From Pisolithus tinctorius (Eukaryota > Basidiomycota > Agaricomycetes > Boletales > Pisolithaceae): a stretch of 64,000 bases of DNA. The position numbers and the translations under genes are program-made. The stretch lies in contig JANFAH010000017.1 of NCBI GenBank assembly GCA_024663395.1, positions 248,001 through 312,000 on the forward strand, read 5' to 3'. The number at the start of each line of letters is the position of its first letter. Position 1 is the first letter of the stretch. Shown here piece by piece: positions 9,023 through 19,281 of this stretch. Below the pieces are notes generated by a model. It saw only the letters and a program-made list of their open reading frames with translations. It was not told where the DNA came from and did no database searches.

Positions 9023-12000
9023 AGGATCGGGTCTCCACTGGCTACGTATATAATAAGTTTTCTGCCCTAGGCGTTGACGATTTCCCTACCGAGCAGGATA
9101 TATTTAACTCGGAGACTACTGTACCATCTGAAGAGGCGACCCCAGTGGGCGCGGCCGCAGATGTAAAACTATCGGTGCTTAATTCCTCTTGCGATAAAAA
9201 TAGAAACACGCCTATCCAGAGAACAAGAGAAACCCCGAAAATAAGAACAGCGGATCCAAAGGCAGAGTTGGAGTTGGAGGTAGTATTGGAAGGACGAGAA
9301 AAGAAGTGGAGTGTAAAAGCATTGGTGGATTCAGGAGCCAACGATACCTTTTTGGACAAGAAGTGGGCCGACGAAAATGGTGTCCCGCTGATCAAGCTTG
9401 GTCGTCCTGTCGCCGTCCTTAACGTCGATGGAACCCCTAACGTGGCAGGCAATATCACCCACGTCGCCTCCCTCGTAATGAACTATCAGGGCCACCGAGA
9501 GTCTGTCTGGGCTCAGGTCACCACGCTTGGCACACATCCCCTCATACTCGGCTACACTTGGCTACGGAAGCACAATCCAGAGGTGTGTTGGGAAACCAAA
9601 CAGGTGAAGTTGTCCCGCTGCCCCCGCGAGTGTCATGACCTGGCCCCAAGGACAAGGGCAGAGAGGATAGTGGAGGCACAGGAAGCGGAGGACATGGAGT
9701 ACCTTTATCCGAAACTCCGCTCCACCAGAATTCGGACTGGCACTACTGAGGAGCTCGTTCCAAAGGAGTACCACCAGTACCTAAAAGTCTTCTCAAAGGA
9801 AGAGTCGGAAAGAATGCCGCTTCGTAAACCATGGGACCACGCCATCGACCTTAAAGAAACCTTCACTCCCAAACGTGGTCGTCTCATTCCACTCTCGGTA
9901 GAAGAACAAAAGGAGGTGTCGGACTTCCTTGAGGACCAACTGCGTAAAGGCTACATCCGTCCCTCGAAGTCACCGCAGACCTCACCAGTGTTCTTTGTAC
10001 CAAAGAAAGATGGGAAGAAACGCATGGTACAAGACTACCGGTATCTCAATGAGCATACGGTTAAGAACGCATATCCTCTCCCCCTCATTTCTCAGCTCGT
10101 CGATAAACTCAAGGGCTGTAAGCTCTTCACCAAGATGGATCTCCGATGGGGGTACAATAACGTCCGTGTCAAGGAAGGAGATGAATGGAAAGCCGCCTTT
10201 GTCACTCATAAAGGCGCTTATGAACCATTGGTCATGTACTTTGGCCTCTGCAACTCACCCTCCACCTTCCAGAACATGATGAACGACATCTTCGGTGACA
10301 TGGAGGACGTCCTAGTGGTTTACATCGATGATCTAATGATCTTCACGAAGACGGATGATGAAAAGGAGCACGATAGAATCGTACTGGAGGTGTTGAGAAG
10401 GTTGGAGGAAAACGATCTCTTTGTCAAACCAGAGAAGTGCTTCTTCAAGCAAAGGCAGGTGGAATTCCTAGGCATGGTGGTTGGAACCGAAGGAGTTAGC
10501 ATGGACAAAGGTAAGGTCAAGGCCATAACCGAGTGGCCGGTCCCTACCAAGGTCCGCTCAGTGCGAGCCTTCTTGGGTTTGGCAAACTTCTACCGCCGTT
10601 TCATCAAAGGCTTTGCACAGATTGCTCGTCCCCTTAATGACCTTACCAAGAAGGACCAACTCTGGGTTTGGGGCTCTCGAGAACAACAGGCCTTCGACGC
10701 CTTGAAACTCGCTTTCACCACTGCCCCCGTCCTTGCATTCCCGGACCAAGACAGGGAATTCCGCCTAGAAACTGATGCCTCAGACTTTGCCACCGGTGCT
10801 ATCCTCTCCGTGAAATGTGAGGATGATCTCTGGCGACCCGTTGCCTTCTATTCCCACTCCATGTCCCCCCCAGAACGAAACTACCAGGTCTTCGATAAAG
10901 AGATGCTGGCCATAATTCGTGCTCTGGAAACGTGGAGACACTACCTGGAAGCCACCCCTTACCAGTTTGAGATCTGGACGGACCATTCAAATCTCCAGTA
11001 CTTCATGAAAGCACAGAATCTTGATCGCCGCCAGGCACGATGGGCCCAGTATCTCTCCCGGTTCAACTACAAGCTGGTGTATAAACCTGGGTCTTCAATG
11101 GCCAAGGCCGATGCCCTCTCTAGGAGAGAGGATCATGAACCAAAAGGGACGGATAATCAAGGGCTCACGCTGCTTGATCCCTCCAGAGTAGCGACTACCC
11201 TGGTGGTAGGGGAGGACACTGACCTTGTCACCGCCCTGAAGTCCGCCTCCTCGGTGACACCACAACCAGAGGGTTCTGTACTCAAAGAAGGGTTGTACGT
11301 CTGCCAGGGAAAGGTTTATGTCCCGCCCGCTGTCAGGATCCACTGTCTGGAAAAGCATCACGACACTCCGCTTGCAGGACATCCCGGGTGGAAGAAAACT
11401 CTGGAACTCGTCTCTCGCAACTATGTTTGGCCTGGAATGACTGCTTCGGTCAAGGGCTACGTCTCGGCATGTCATCGTTGCCAAATGGCTAAAAGTTCTA
11501 GGGTTCCTCCTGCGGGAAAACTCCTGCCGAACCCTGTCCCAGAACGCCCTTGGACTGATATCTCGGTTGACTTCATGGAACTACCAGAGGCGCAGGGCTT
11601 CGATAACGTCATGGTGGTGGTGGATAGGTTCTCGAAAGAGGTGGTCTTTGCCCCCACTACAAAGGAGGTTTCCTCGTTACAGACAGCTGAACTCTTTCGT
11701 GACCATGTGTGGACCCAACATGGCCTCCCCTCCTCCGTCGTCTCTGACCGTGGTCCCCAGTTCGCCAGTGCGTTCACTATTGACCTCTGCAAGATGCTTG
11801 GGGTCAAACCCAAGCTCTCCACTGCCTTTCACCCTCAGACAGATGGTCAAACAGAGCGTCTCAACCAGGACCTACAGCAGTATCTCCGCCTCTTTGTCAA
11901 CGACCGACAAGGTTCTTGGCCTTCTTGGCTTAAGATTGCCCAGTTCTCCTATAACAACAAGCGACAGGAGTCTACTGGCAAAAGCCCCTTCTCGGTTACT

Positions 12001-12708
12001 CGTTCCTACACCCCCAGAATGGGCGTGGAACCCTTCCTTTCCAAGGCAGAAGCAGCTACAGACCACGCTGTTGATCTCGCTAAGGTTTTGGAGGACACAA
12101 GGAAGGCCTTGGACAAAGCTGCAGAACGGATGAAGGTGACTGCAGACGCGTCTCGCTCCGACGCCCCCTCCTACTCGGTTGGTGACATGGTTTGGCTGGA
12201 GACCTCTCGCATCTCCCTCTCTGGTCGCCCCTCCAGGAAACTCACCGAACGATGGATTGGTCCTTATAAGGTTGTTTCGTTAAAACCCAATGCGGTGGAG
12301 TTGAAGCTTCCAAAGACCCTCAGGATCCATCCGGTTGTTAATGTTTCTCGGGTCAAACCGTACAAGGGCCCTTTGGAGGGACAAACTGTCACTCGACCAG
12401 GACCCGTGGTGGGACATGAGGGCGATGAAGAGTTTGAGGTGGATTATGTCGCCGATTCTCGCCTGAAACGGAACAGGCTTGAATACCTCGTTCATTGGAA
12501 GGGCTACCATGACGAGGATCGCACTTGGGAACCCGAGTCTGCCCTAAGGTCTGCCCCTGGTGCTATCAGAGACTTCCATCGCCGTAACCCTTCTGCTCCC
12601 CGAAAGCTCCGTGGCATGGATTCCTCCCTTTTCTCCTCCCTCTTCAAGCCCCTGGAGAACTTTACTGACACCGTTCCTACCTTCAATCGCCTGGAAGTCG
12701 ATTTCTAA
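9007..12708 (+). CDS. pol: G1 Pol polyprotein (protease, RT, RNase H, integrase, chromodomain)
   Basis: Open in the -1 frame to the stop at 12708. Residue numbers below count from 9145. Protease has Val-Asp-Ser-Gly at 61-64. Reverse transcriptase spans about 240-420 with YIDDL at 393-397. RNase H begins near 541 (ETDAS), with DALSR near 656. Integrase has a zinc domain His739, His746, Cys776, Cys779 and a catalytic core Asp809, Asp868, Glu904 (D,D35E). A C-terminal chromodomain lies at about 1096-1147 (YLVHWKGY, TWEP). The polyprotein is expected to be cleaved inside the particle; the integrase-chromodomain part guides insertion into chromatin. No ATG starts this frame, so expression should depend on frameshifting. 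All key residues are present. Confidence 0.95.
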   Translation, partial: RVRPVEDRVSTGYVYNKFSALGVDDFPTEQDIFNSETTVPSEEATPVGAAADVKLSVLNSSCDKNRNTPIQRTRETPKIRTADPKAELELEVVLEGREKKWSVKALVDSGANDTFLDKKWADENGVPLIKLGRPVAVLNVDGTPNVAGNITHVASLVMNYQGHRESVWAQVTTLGTHPLILGYTWLRKHNPEVCWETKQVKLSRCPRECHDLAPRTRAERIVEAQEAEDMEYLYPKLRSTRIRTGTTEELVPKEYHQYLKVFSKEESERMPLRKPWDHAIDLKETFTPKRGRLIPLSVEEQKEVSDFLEDQLRKGYIRPSKSPQTSPVFFVPKKDGKKRMVQDYRYLNEHTVKNAYPLPLISQLVDKLKGCKLFTKMDLRWGYNNVRVKEGDEWKAAFVTHKGAYEPLVMYFGLCNSPSTFQNMMNDIFGDMEDVLVVYIDDLMIFTKTDDEKEHDRIVLEVLRRLEENDLFVKPEKCFFKQRQVEFLGMVVGTEGVSMDKGKVKAITEWPVPTKVRSVRAFLGLANFYRRFIKGFAQIARPLNDLTKKDQLWVWGSREQQAFDALKLAFTTAPVLAFPDQDREFRLETDASDFATGAILSVKCEDDLWRPVAFYSHSMSPPERNYQVFDKEMLAIIRALETWRHYLEATPYQFEIWTDHSNLQYFMKAQNLDRRQARWAQYLSRFNYKLVYKPGSSMAKADALSRREDHEPKGTDNQGLTLLDPSRVATTLVVGEDTDLVTALKSASSVTPQPEGSVLKEGLYVCQGKVYVPPAVRIHCLEKHHDTPLAGHPGWKKTLELVSRNYVWPGMTASVKGYVSACHRCQMAKSSRVPPAGKLLPNPVPERPWTDISVDFMELPEAQGFDNVMVVVDRFSKEVVFAPTTKEVSSLQTAELFRDHVWTQHGLPSSVVSDRGPQFASAFTIDLCKMLGVKPKLSTAFHPQTDGQTERLNQDLQQYLRLFVNDRQGSWPSWLKIAQFSYNNKRQESTGKSPFSVTRSYTPRMGVEPFLSKAEAATDHAVDLAKVLEDTRKALDKAAERMKVTADASRSDAPSYSVGDMVWLETSRISLSGRPSRKLTERWIGPYKVVSLKPNAVELKLPKTLRIHPVVNVSRVKPYKGPLEGQTVTRPGPVVGHEGDEEFEVDYVADSRLKRNRLEYLVHWKGYHDEDRTWEPESALRSAPGAIRDFHRRNPSAPRKLRGMDSSLFSSLFKPLENFTDTVPTFNRLEVDF

Positions 12709-12719
12709 GGAGGGGATAG
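12707..12719 (+). promoter_or_regulatory. G1 polypurine tract
   Basis: AAGGAGGGGATAG ends one base before the 3' LTR and overlaps the pol stop codon. It should be the plus-strand priming site in reverse transcription. Confidence 0.85.
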
Positions 12720-13113
12720 TGTTACGATACGTACTCTTTTCTTCTCTTCTCTTTTCCTTTCATCTTATCTAATCTTTCTATCTTATCTTGTCACTCGGAC
12801 TCGGTCCGGGTCCTGGCCTGGACCTCGCCTCGCCTTCGCCTTGCTTCCCCTTCTAGTACGTTCCGCTCCACTGTGATATCATTATGACATCACCATGATG
12901 TCACGGACCTCATGTACGCCTCGCCGTAGCCTCATGTACCATAGTATAAGTACCGACGCTCAATCGCCCAACTAGCTCCAAGCTAGTTCATTTGGGTCTT
13001 CGAGATCTAAAGTCGCCTGCTTCTAAGCCGTCTCCTCCTTTCCTCGCTTCTCTTCTTTCTGTTGGTTCTTGGTGCGAGCCTACAACAAACCCTGTTGTTT
13101 AGGTCTCGTCACA
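12720..13113 (+). repeat. G1 3' LTR (394 bp)
   Basis: Same length and, by eye, same sequence as 7263-7656. It is followed by the GGAAG duplication. Confidence 0.95.
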
Positions 13114-13965
13114 GGAAGTGGGTTCAGCCAACCTGTTTGGAGGGTGGACCCAGTGCCTGGAAGTGGGGTTGGCTGACCTGGCTGGAGGGTGGACCCACCT
13201 CCTGGAAGTGGGTTCGGCTGACCTGTTTGGAGGGTGGACCCAGTGCCTGGAAGTGGGGTTGGCCGACCTGGCTGGAGGGTGGACCCACCTCCTGGAAGTG
13301 GGTTCAGCCGACCTGTTTGGAGGGGGGACCCACTGCCTGGAAGTGGGGTTGGCTGACCTGGCTGGAGGGGGGACCCAGTGCCTGGAAGTGGGGTTGGCTG
13401 ACCTGGCTGGAGGGGAGACCCAGTGCCTGAAAGTGGGGTCAGCCGACCTGGCTGGAGGGTGGACCCAGTGCCTGAAAGTGGGGTCAGCTGACCTGGCTGG
13501 AGGGTGGACCCACCTCCTGGAAGTGGGGTTGGCCAACCTGGCTGGAGGGTGGACCCAGTTCCTGAAAGTGGGGTCAGCCAACCTGGCTGGAGGGCAGACC
13601 CAGTGCCTGAAAGTGGGGTTGGCTGACCTGGCTGGAGGGCAGACCCAGTGCCTGGAAGTGGGGTTGGCCAACCTGGCTGGAGGGTGGACCCACCTCCTGG
13701 AAGTGTGTTCAGCTGACCTGGCTGGAGGGTGGACCCACCTCCTGGAAGTGGGTTTGGCCAACCTGTTTGGAGGGTGCACCCACTGCCTGGAAGTGGGGTC
13801 AGCCGACCTGTTTGGAGCATGCACCCACCTCCTGGAAGTGGGGGAGGCTGACCTGTTTGGAGGGTAGACCCACTGCCTGGAAGTGGGGTCAGCCAACCTG
13901 TTTGGAGGATGCACCCACCTCCTGCAAGTGGAGTTGGCTGACCTCACTGGGAGATGCACATACCC
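13114..13965. repeat. B left subterminal array continued: about 19 copies of a 45-bp repeat
   Basis: Strict 45-bp period (for example GGGTGGACCCA at 13142, 13187 and 13232). Each unit holds a 12-bp palindromic core whose variants (GGTCAGCCGACC, GGTTGGCTGACC, GGTCAGCTGACC, GGTTGGCCAACC) all derive from GGTCGGCCGACC by C-to-T or G-to-A at its two CpGs. Because 45 is a multiple of 3, every frame stays open and spurious 15-residue-repeat proteins appear on both strands. Confidence 0.9.
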
Positions 13966-14943
13966 ACACCAATAAGAGGTTCAATTTTGTTACCTTCAGC
14001 TTTCTGTCAAAACTTGTATGAGGGCATTGCAAGATAGCATGGCAATGTACAGAGTAAGCCCCCTCCACATTACTTGCTTTTTGGCCTTTCAGCAGGTCTC
14101 CCTTCACCACTAGGCACCTTTTGGTTGTGACCCCCAGTAGCCAGTTCCACATCAGCATTCATCACTAAGTGTTGTGGAACCCCCCCCCCTTTGTCCCTAG
14201 GAGCAACCAATCTTGACAGTCTCTTTCCATGTCTCCATTCTTCATGTTTGATCCTAATCTAACATTCTGCACTTAGTTGTCTATCTGCTTGTTTTCTTTT
14301 AAAGTCTCTTATCAGGTTAGAACTGATCCTCTCACCCAAGGGGGGTATAAAGCTCTAGGGATCTGCTGATGCTCACTGACAAGTACCAATGCAGTACCAA
14401 GGGTGGGACATTACAGCTGAGATGTTATGAAGTTGATCAAATGGTACTGAACACAAAGTGGACTTGCTCTGTAGTTGACATGTTATGTAGCAGTGTCCTT
14501 GTACAAGTCCTGACAGAAGGCTGATAAAGAAGACCTATAGAGGTATTACAGTTGATATTCAAACTGAGGTATCTACCACATGAGTTACCAACATATGTAT
14601 GTACTACCAACAAGCAATGCAGGCTACAATGTAGGTATGCACAGCCAACACAAAGATCCCAAGTGCCAGTAATCCAAAGACTGACAGGTATGGTCCAGTA
14701 TGGTAAAGCTTAGACCCAATGGATTGGACATGAGCTTAGACCAATGGATTGATTACCTTGGTCTTGGGTCCCAAGTCTTTGGCCTATGCCATACCCATTT
14801 GCCTACTACTTACACACAACCTCACCCCCACCCCATGTGGTATGGATCCCTTAGATTTCACACTTATCTGACCCTCAGGTTTACCCTTTGACTCAATCAC
14901 CAGGGTGGTGGGATTTCTACTTTGCACAGTGCATGTCCTTTGC

Positions 14944-14963
14944 TAGGGTTAGGGTTAGGGTTA
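14944..14963 (+). repeat. Interstitial telomere-like repeat (TTAGGG)3
   Basis: TAGGGTTAGGGTTAGGGTTA, just over three units of the usual fungal telomere repeat, in the interior of element B, with no subtelomeric context nearby. Confidence 0.8.
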
Positions 14964-15877
14964 CACAACTTCAAAAAATCAAGCAGCATGGGGGCAATTC
15001 ATGTTACACAGCCTAGCAACTACAAGGATTGACCAACCAAATACACAGCCAAGGAAATACAGGAATGACCAACCAAATACACAGCCCAGAAAATACAGGA
15101 TTGAGTAAATACACAGCCAAGAAAATACAGGATTGAGGAAATACACAGCCAAGAAAAATACAGGACTAAGTTACAGAGCAAATGTTCCAAGTGGAACTGA
15201 GACCTCAGGCATCCTGGAGGGGCCCCTCCCCAGAAAGACACTGAGATCTCTAGAGAAAATAAGGTATTTTAAAGACTAGTACAAAGATAATACAGATGTC
15301 AGTCAGAAGCTGGCCTGCACTGGCAGGCACAGACTATAAATCCCCCAGAACCCACAAAGCTGGCCTGCATTAGCAGGCACAGACTAAGCCCCCAGGTCCC
15401 ACAATGAAAAAGTCTTAAGCTGGCCTGCACTAGCAGGTACAGACTATGTAACCCCCCAGAACCCCAGCTGGCCTGCAAAAGCAGGCACAGACTAAACCCC
15501 CAGAACCCACAGGAAGATAGTATTAGTAACCTACACACCCATAGTGTGCTGACCAGGCACACAGTGGGCTGCAGGACAACAACAGGATACTACAAGACAT
15601 ACCTTAAACCCATGCAGCTACAGTCTACATAGGTGAAGTCCAGCATCAAGGGAGTGGTAAGAGGAACATGGGAGAGAGAAAGATGAAGAGCAGTGTGTTG
15701 AAGTGCGTCTTTTATAAAATTTTCTGTTTGCTGCTGTTTGGTCATCAGCCACTGGTTGCAGCATGTGCAGTGAAGCATGTCACATGACATCACATGTCAT
15801 GCTGATGGCACACTGCACAGCACAACATTACTTTTATGTAATCACAAAAGCAGACCAGTAGTTAATTGGTAATGAAA

Positions 15878-16483
15878 ACACAGCTACAATGATGTCATGT
15901 CAAATTTGTAATGAAACCCTGCCACAACTAATTACATAAGCATACTGATAATAATACCATCAGGGGCCATTTGTGAAGCTGAATACAGCTGTGCATATGT
16001 CAACACAGCCACATCAATGAGAAATTCAAACTCTGCTTTGAGGGTGGGATAGTGATGGTAAGGGATACACAGCCACAATGATGTCATGACAAAATTAGAT
16101 TGAAACTCTGCCCCAAATGATTACATAAGCATACTGATATTAATACCATCAGGGGCCATTTGTTGGGCTGAATACAGCTGTGTACATAATAAACACAGCC
16201 ACATCAATGAGAAATTCAAACTCTGCTTTGAGGGTGGGATAGTGATGGTAAGGGGTACACAGCCACAATGGTGTCATGACAAAATCAGATTGAAACTCCG
16301 CTACATCTAATTAGGTAAGCATATTGATATTAATACCATCAGGGGCCATTTGTTGGGCTGAATACAGCTGTGTACATAATAAACACAGTCACATCAATGA
16401 GAAATTCAAACTCCGCTTTGATGGTGGGGAAGTGATGGCATGGGGTACACAGCCACAATGATGTCATGACAAAATCATGTCAG
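15878..16483. repeat. 190-bp tandem repeat in element B
   Basis: ACACAGCCACAATG recurs at about 15878, 16067, 16257 and 16447, giving a period of 189-190 bp: three full units and a partial fourth that runs into the right subterminal array. Units share ACCATCAGGGGCCATTTGT and differ by scattered transitions. Confidence 0.85.
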
Positions 16484-16790
16484 ACCCCACTTCCAGGAGG
16501 TGGGTCCATCCTCCAATCATGTCAGCTGACCCCACTTCCAGGAGGTGGGTCCACCCTCCAGCCAGGTCAGCTGACCCCACTTCCAGGAGGTGGGTCTGCC
16601 CTCCAGCCAGGTTGGCCGACCCCACTTTCAGGCAGTGGGTCTGCCCTCCAGCCAGGTCGGCCAACCCCACTGTCAGGCAGTGGGTCCACCCTCCAGCCAG
16701 GTCAGCTGACCCCACTTCCAGGAGGTGGGTCTGCCCTCCAGCCAGGTCGGCTGACCCCACCTTCACAGTCCAGCCTACCCACCCCTAGGG
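16484..16790. repeat. B right subterminal 45-bp repeats (inverted)
   Basis: About 6.5 units of the same 45-bp repeat as 13114-13965 in opposite orientation, with perfect GGTCAGCTGACC palindromes at several unit boundaries. Orientation relative to the left array matches inverted terminal architecture. Confidence 0.85.
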
Positions 16791-16889
16791 ACCACCAGCC
16801 GATATTGGTTAGTCCCAGTTTCAGGACAAAATGTACATGTCGGATGACCCACTTTTAGGCTTACAAGTGACTGAATCATGTGAGGCCTG

Positions 16890-17342
16890 AGGGCCTATAG
16901 TGAGAGCAACATATGTATGGGCCCGTAAGCACAATTCCACAACATATGGGAGGGCCTGTGGAGGGTAAGGATGCTGCAACATATAGACAGGCCTGTGACC
17001 AAGTAAGTATGCTGAGCTACTGTAAGACATGGACAGGCCTGCCTATTGTATCATGAAGAAGGTCACAACATATGGACAGGCCCACCCATCATATGCTTTA
17101 TAGGGTCACAACATAAAGAGGGGCCCCTCTATGATAGATTACAGAGTTGGCAGCATATGGAAGGGCCCGTCTTTGGGATAATATACCACTGTCACAACAT
17201 ATAGACGGGCCTGTCCATAGCAAGATGTATGCCTGTGGTCATAATGTATGGATGGCCCTTCAGTAATATCTTTTATATCGCCATAAAACAAGGATGGGTC
17301 TGTCTAGTAAGATCCACCCCTGTCGCAACATAAGATGGGCCC
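16890..17342. repeat. K left arm, inner part
   Basis: Continuation of the arm interrupted at 7004: inverted copy of roughly 2960-3420 with GGGCC-type half-units, fewer than in 2276-3537. It ends at GGGCCC (17337-17342), matching inverted the start of the right arm at 34878 (GGGCCCATCTTAT), so this is a real boundary of the repeat. Confidence 0.7.
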
Positions 17343-17485
17343 AACACCAATAGCACATATGGTGTCACAACATATTGATTGGATCACAGTAAAATATTGA
17401 GGCAAGCATCCCGACATGCCATAATTTTCCAACAAGCTGCAAGCAGCTCGCCTGCTATACAACTCCGACCTCATCCACCCCAAGC

Positions 17486-18706
17486 ATGAATACTACACAA
17501 GACATGTCTAAAATCCCCCACAGATGGCGAATGGAACTAACAGACTGCATTGCGTCATACATGAAAGTGAGGTTTCAAGAGGAGGTATTCAGTGGACCTC
17601 GTGCCCTTCCAGATATATCGATTCCATTTCCGTTGTTATGTGAAGCGGATCACATATTGTCAGTAATCTCACAGGCCTATCGTCGCCCAAGTACATCCAT
17701 CATAATTGTGCGATGGAAGTTTTCATCTTTCCGCAGTCAACATCGGGAAAAATTGGGGTGGAAAAACCTGCAATGCAGAAGCTGCTGAGAGATACGTGGA
17801 AGTGACTGAGCCATCCATTCTGGTGACCGACTCAAACACCATCCGCATATGGTAATTGCCAGACGCTCTCAGCCCAAAAAGAAGGGTAAGGAAATGCAGA
17901 ATCTCATATTCTACTGACTTAATGGAATGGCAGGCTGATGTATGGAACCACCTTCATCTTCTGAGGGAACCACTGCAGGAGAGCATAAAGGCTTCCCCAC
18001 AGGCATGGTGGACAGACAAGCCATATTTCCGTGATGATGCTGAGTTGAAAGGCACCATCAACCTGTCACCCACATGGTTTCAACAGGGTCGTGGGGTGGG
18101 TGATCATTGCTCGCCTTGTAAATAAAGCACTCATCCGTCTTGAAGCCCCAAAATGGCTTCTCAGAGGCCTCACGGCTGCTCAAATCCAGGACAGAAAACA
18201 CTTCTACAAGGGAATGGGTCGACCAAATGTCCAACACCAATGCCCTGTTATCTGCGATCCTGCATGTCATCCACCCATGAATGTATGCAGATGGCAGGGA
18301 AGCATTGATCCTCCTTGGCAAACAGGCAGAACAGCAGGCGGATTCGGATATGAGCTCCATGTATAGCAGCATGTCCATGATGGTGAATCGGGCAACTTGT
18401 TACCACAGGGATATCAATGGACGGGATCCATGGTATGACCTGCTGGTAACCATGGGTGACTACCCACCTTTGGACTTTGTCATTCCAACGCTGAATCTGT
18501 GGCTGCGCTACAACCCAGGGACCATCATTTCATTTTCAGGTTCAGCATTGGAGCATGGGGTGGGAGCTGTAGACAGTGACAGAGCATGCCTGGCATACTA
18601 CATGCATGCCAACATACATCAGTCGGTGCATGTTCCCATGTGTCAATCACTGTGGATGGATGACCTACTCCCTAGACCAGTTGCAACTGGAGAACTGTTG
18701 ATTTGA
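17486..18706 (+). pseudogene. TET/JBP-like 2-oxoglutarate/Fe(II) DNA dioxygenase, decayed
   Basis: Family role: oxidation of 5-methylcytosine or thymine in nuclear DNA. The C-terminal part (18281-18706) keeps the catalytic signature: His-Arg-Asp in YHRDINGRDPWYD, a Pro-Gly-Thr-Ile-Ile-Ser-Phe-Ser-Gly strand, His in EHGVGAV, and Arg in DRACLAYYM. Upstream are matching blocks in other frames, including NIGKNWGGKT near 17740, LPDALSPKRR near 17858 and ILHVIHP near 18260. A 46-nt intron (17691-17736) fits. Lesions: TAA at 17853-17855, TGA at 18278-18280 in a conserved HP-x-MY position, and a likely frameshift or very short intron near 18096-18127. A small deletion after MSSM (about 18360) is also likely. 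It lies 144 bp inside the K left arm. Confidence 0.75.
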
Positions 18707-19281
18707 AGCTGCAAAATTTAATGTAAGATTTAGTAGGCGATGTGGATCTTGTATTTTATTAGGATATGCTGGCTCTCAAACTTTGGACGGGCAGTGTTGC
18801 CAAGATTTTGCAAATGGGCAGGTGCTTATACATCATAGATTGGGCAGGTACTCAGAGCTAAAGGGTTTTCATCAAAAACTGCAACAAAAGTCAAACTACT
18901 CAGGCCATCATGCAGATGGGTGGATTGTGAGACATCGTGTGGATGGGCGGGGGTTCAGACATCATGTGAATGGGCGGCATCTCATAAATGATCAACATTT
19001 ACAGCAATGTCTATACAACCAACTCCACAGTCAAAAACACATAAACTATTGAAGTGGCATGCCCAACAACCCATGCAATGCCCACCACCTAGTGTAGAAA
19101 TGGTCAATTTGTCGACCCTGACCACAGACAACATTGGCATATTTCTGAATATTTTTGATGCAGTAGTTTACCTGCTCCTTGATATGGCCATCGAGACAGT
19201 CTGCGATTGGCGCCTCAGGCAATGGCCATAAGCCCTGGGCCATCATCAACGATTTGCAGCGACGAGAATAAGCAGCATACC
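18707..19281. other. Intergenic, short diverged tandem repeat
   Basis: A short motif (GATGGGCGG..TCAGACATCATGTG type) is repeated three to four times between about 18780 and 18990. No gene is visible. Confidence 0.4.

Larger units (their letters stand above)
7263..13113 (+). mobile_element. Full-length chromodomain Ty3/gypsy retrotransposon G1 (TSD GGAAG)
   Basis: A 5851-bp plus-strand element with two 394-bp LTRs that look essentially identical by eye, gag and pol in two frames, a self-priming site and a polypurine tract. The 5-bp duplication GGAAG is present at 7258-7262 and 13114-13118. Uninterrupted coding capacity and matching LTRs indicate a recent, possibly competent copy. It is unrelated at sequence level to the G0/G2/G3 gag lineage (different gag, shorter LTR) but has the same genetic layout. 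It is inserted in the 45-bp array of element B. Confidence 0.95.
13966..16483. other. Interior of element B, non-coding
   Basis: No open frame of convincing quality. It contains a telomere-like tract (14944-14963), a short tandem repeat (15025-15170, unit about 36-55 bp, core AATACACAGCCAAGAAAATAC), four copies of a unit built on AGCTGGCCTGCA..GCAGGCACAGACTA (15305-15500), and three to four copies of a 190-bp repeat (15878-16483). The 13966-15020 part is AT-rich unique sequence in which I see nothing. Confidence 0.7.
7005..16882. mobile_element. Non-autonomous TIR element B with 45-bp subterminal repeats (TSD AGGCCTG)
   Basis: A 9.9-kb insertion in the K left arm. Ends are imperfect inverted repeats (left CAGATCCTTCAGTCACCTG, right inverted CACATGATTCAGTCACTTG), and inverted similarity extends about 100 bp inward (7005-7108 against about 16775-16882). 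AGGCCTG is duplicated at 6998-7004 and 16883-16889; an eighth base would mismatch. Inside each end lies an array of 45-bp repeats. The interior (13961-16483) has only repeats and no transposase, so it must be mobilised in trans if active. About 5.9 kb of its length is the later retrotransposon G1. A 7-8 bp TSD fits hAT- or KDZ-like transposition; the family is not proven. Confidence 0.7.

Noticed and set aside
13080..13960. Long open frames (about 246-286 codons) on both strands with perfect 15-residue repeats
   Set aside because: They arise because the 45-bp repeat is a multiple of three. All frames on both strands are open and there is no independent coding signal. The same holds for 7082-7315 and 16464-16858.
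13114..13960. CRISPR-like regular repeats
   Set aside because: No unique spacers of constant length, units are contiguous and diverged, and the context is a eukaryotic transposon terminus.
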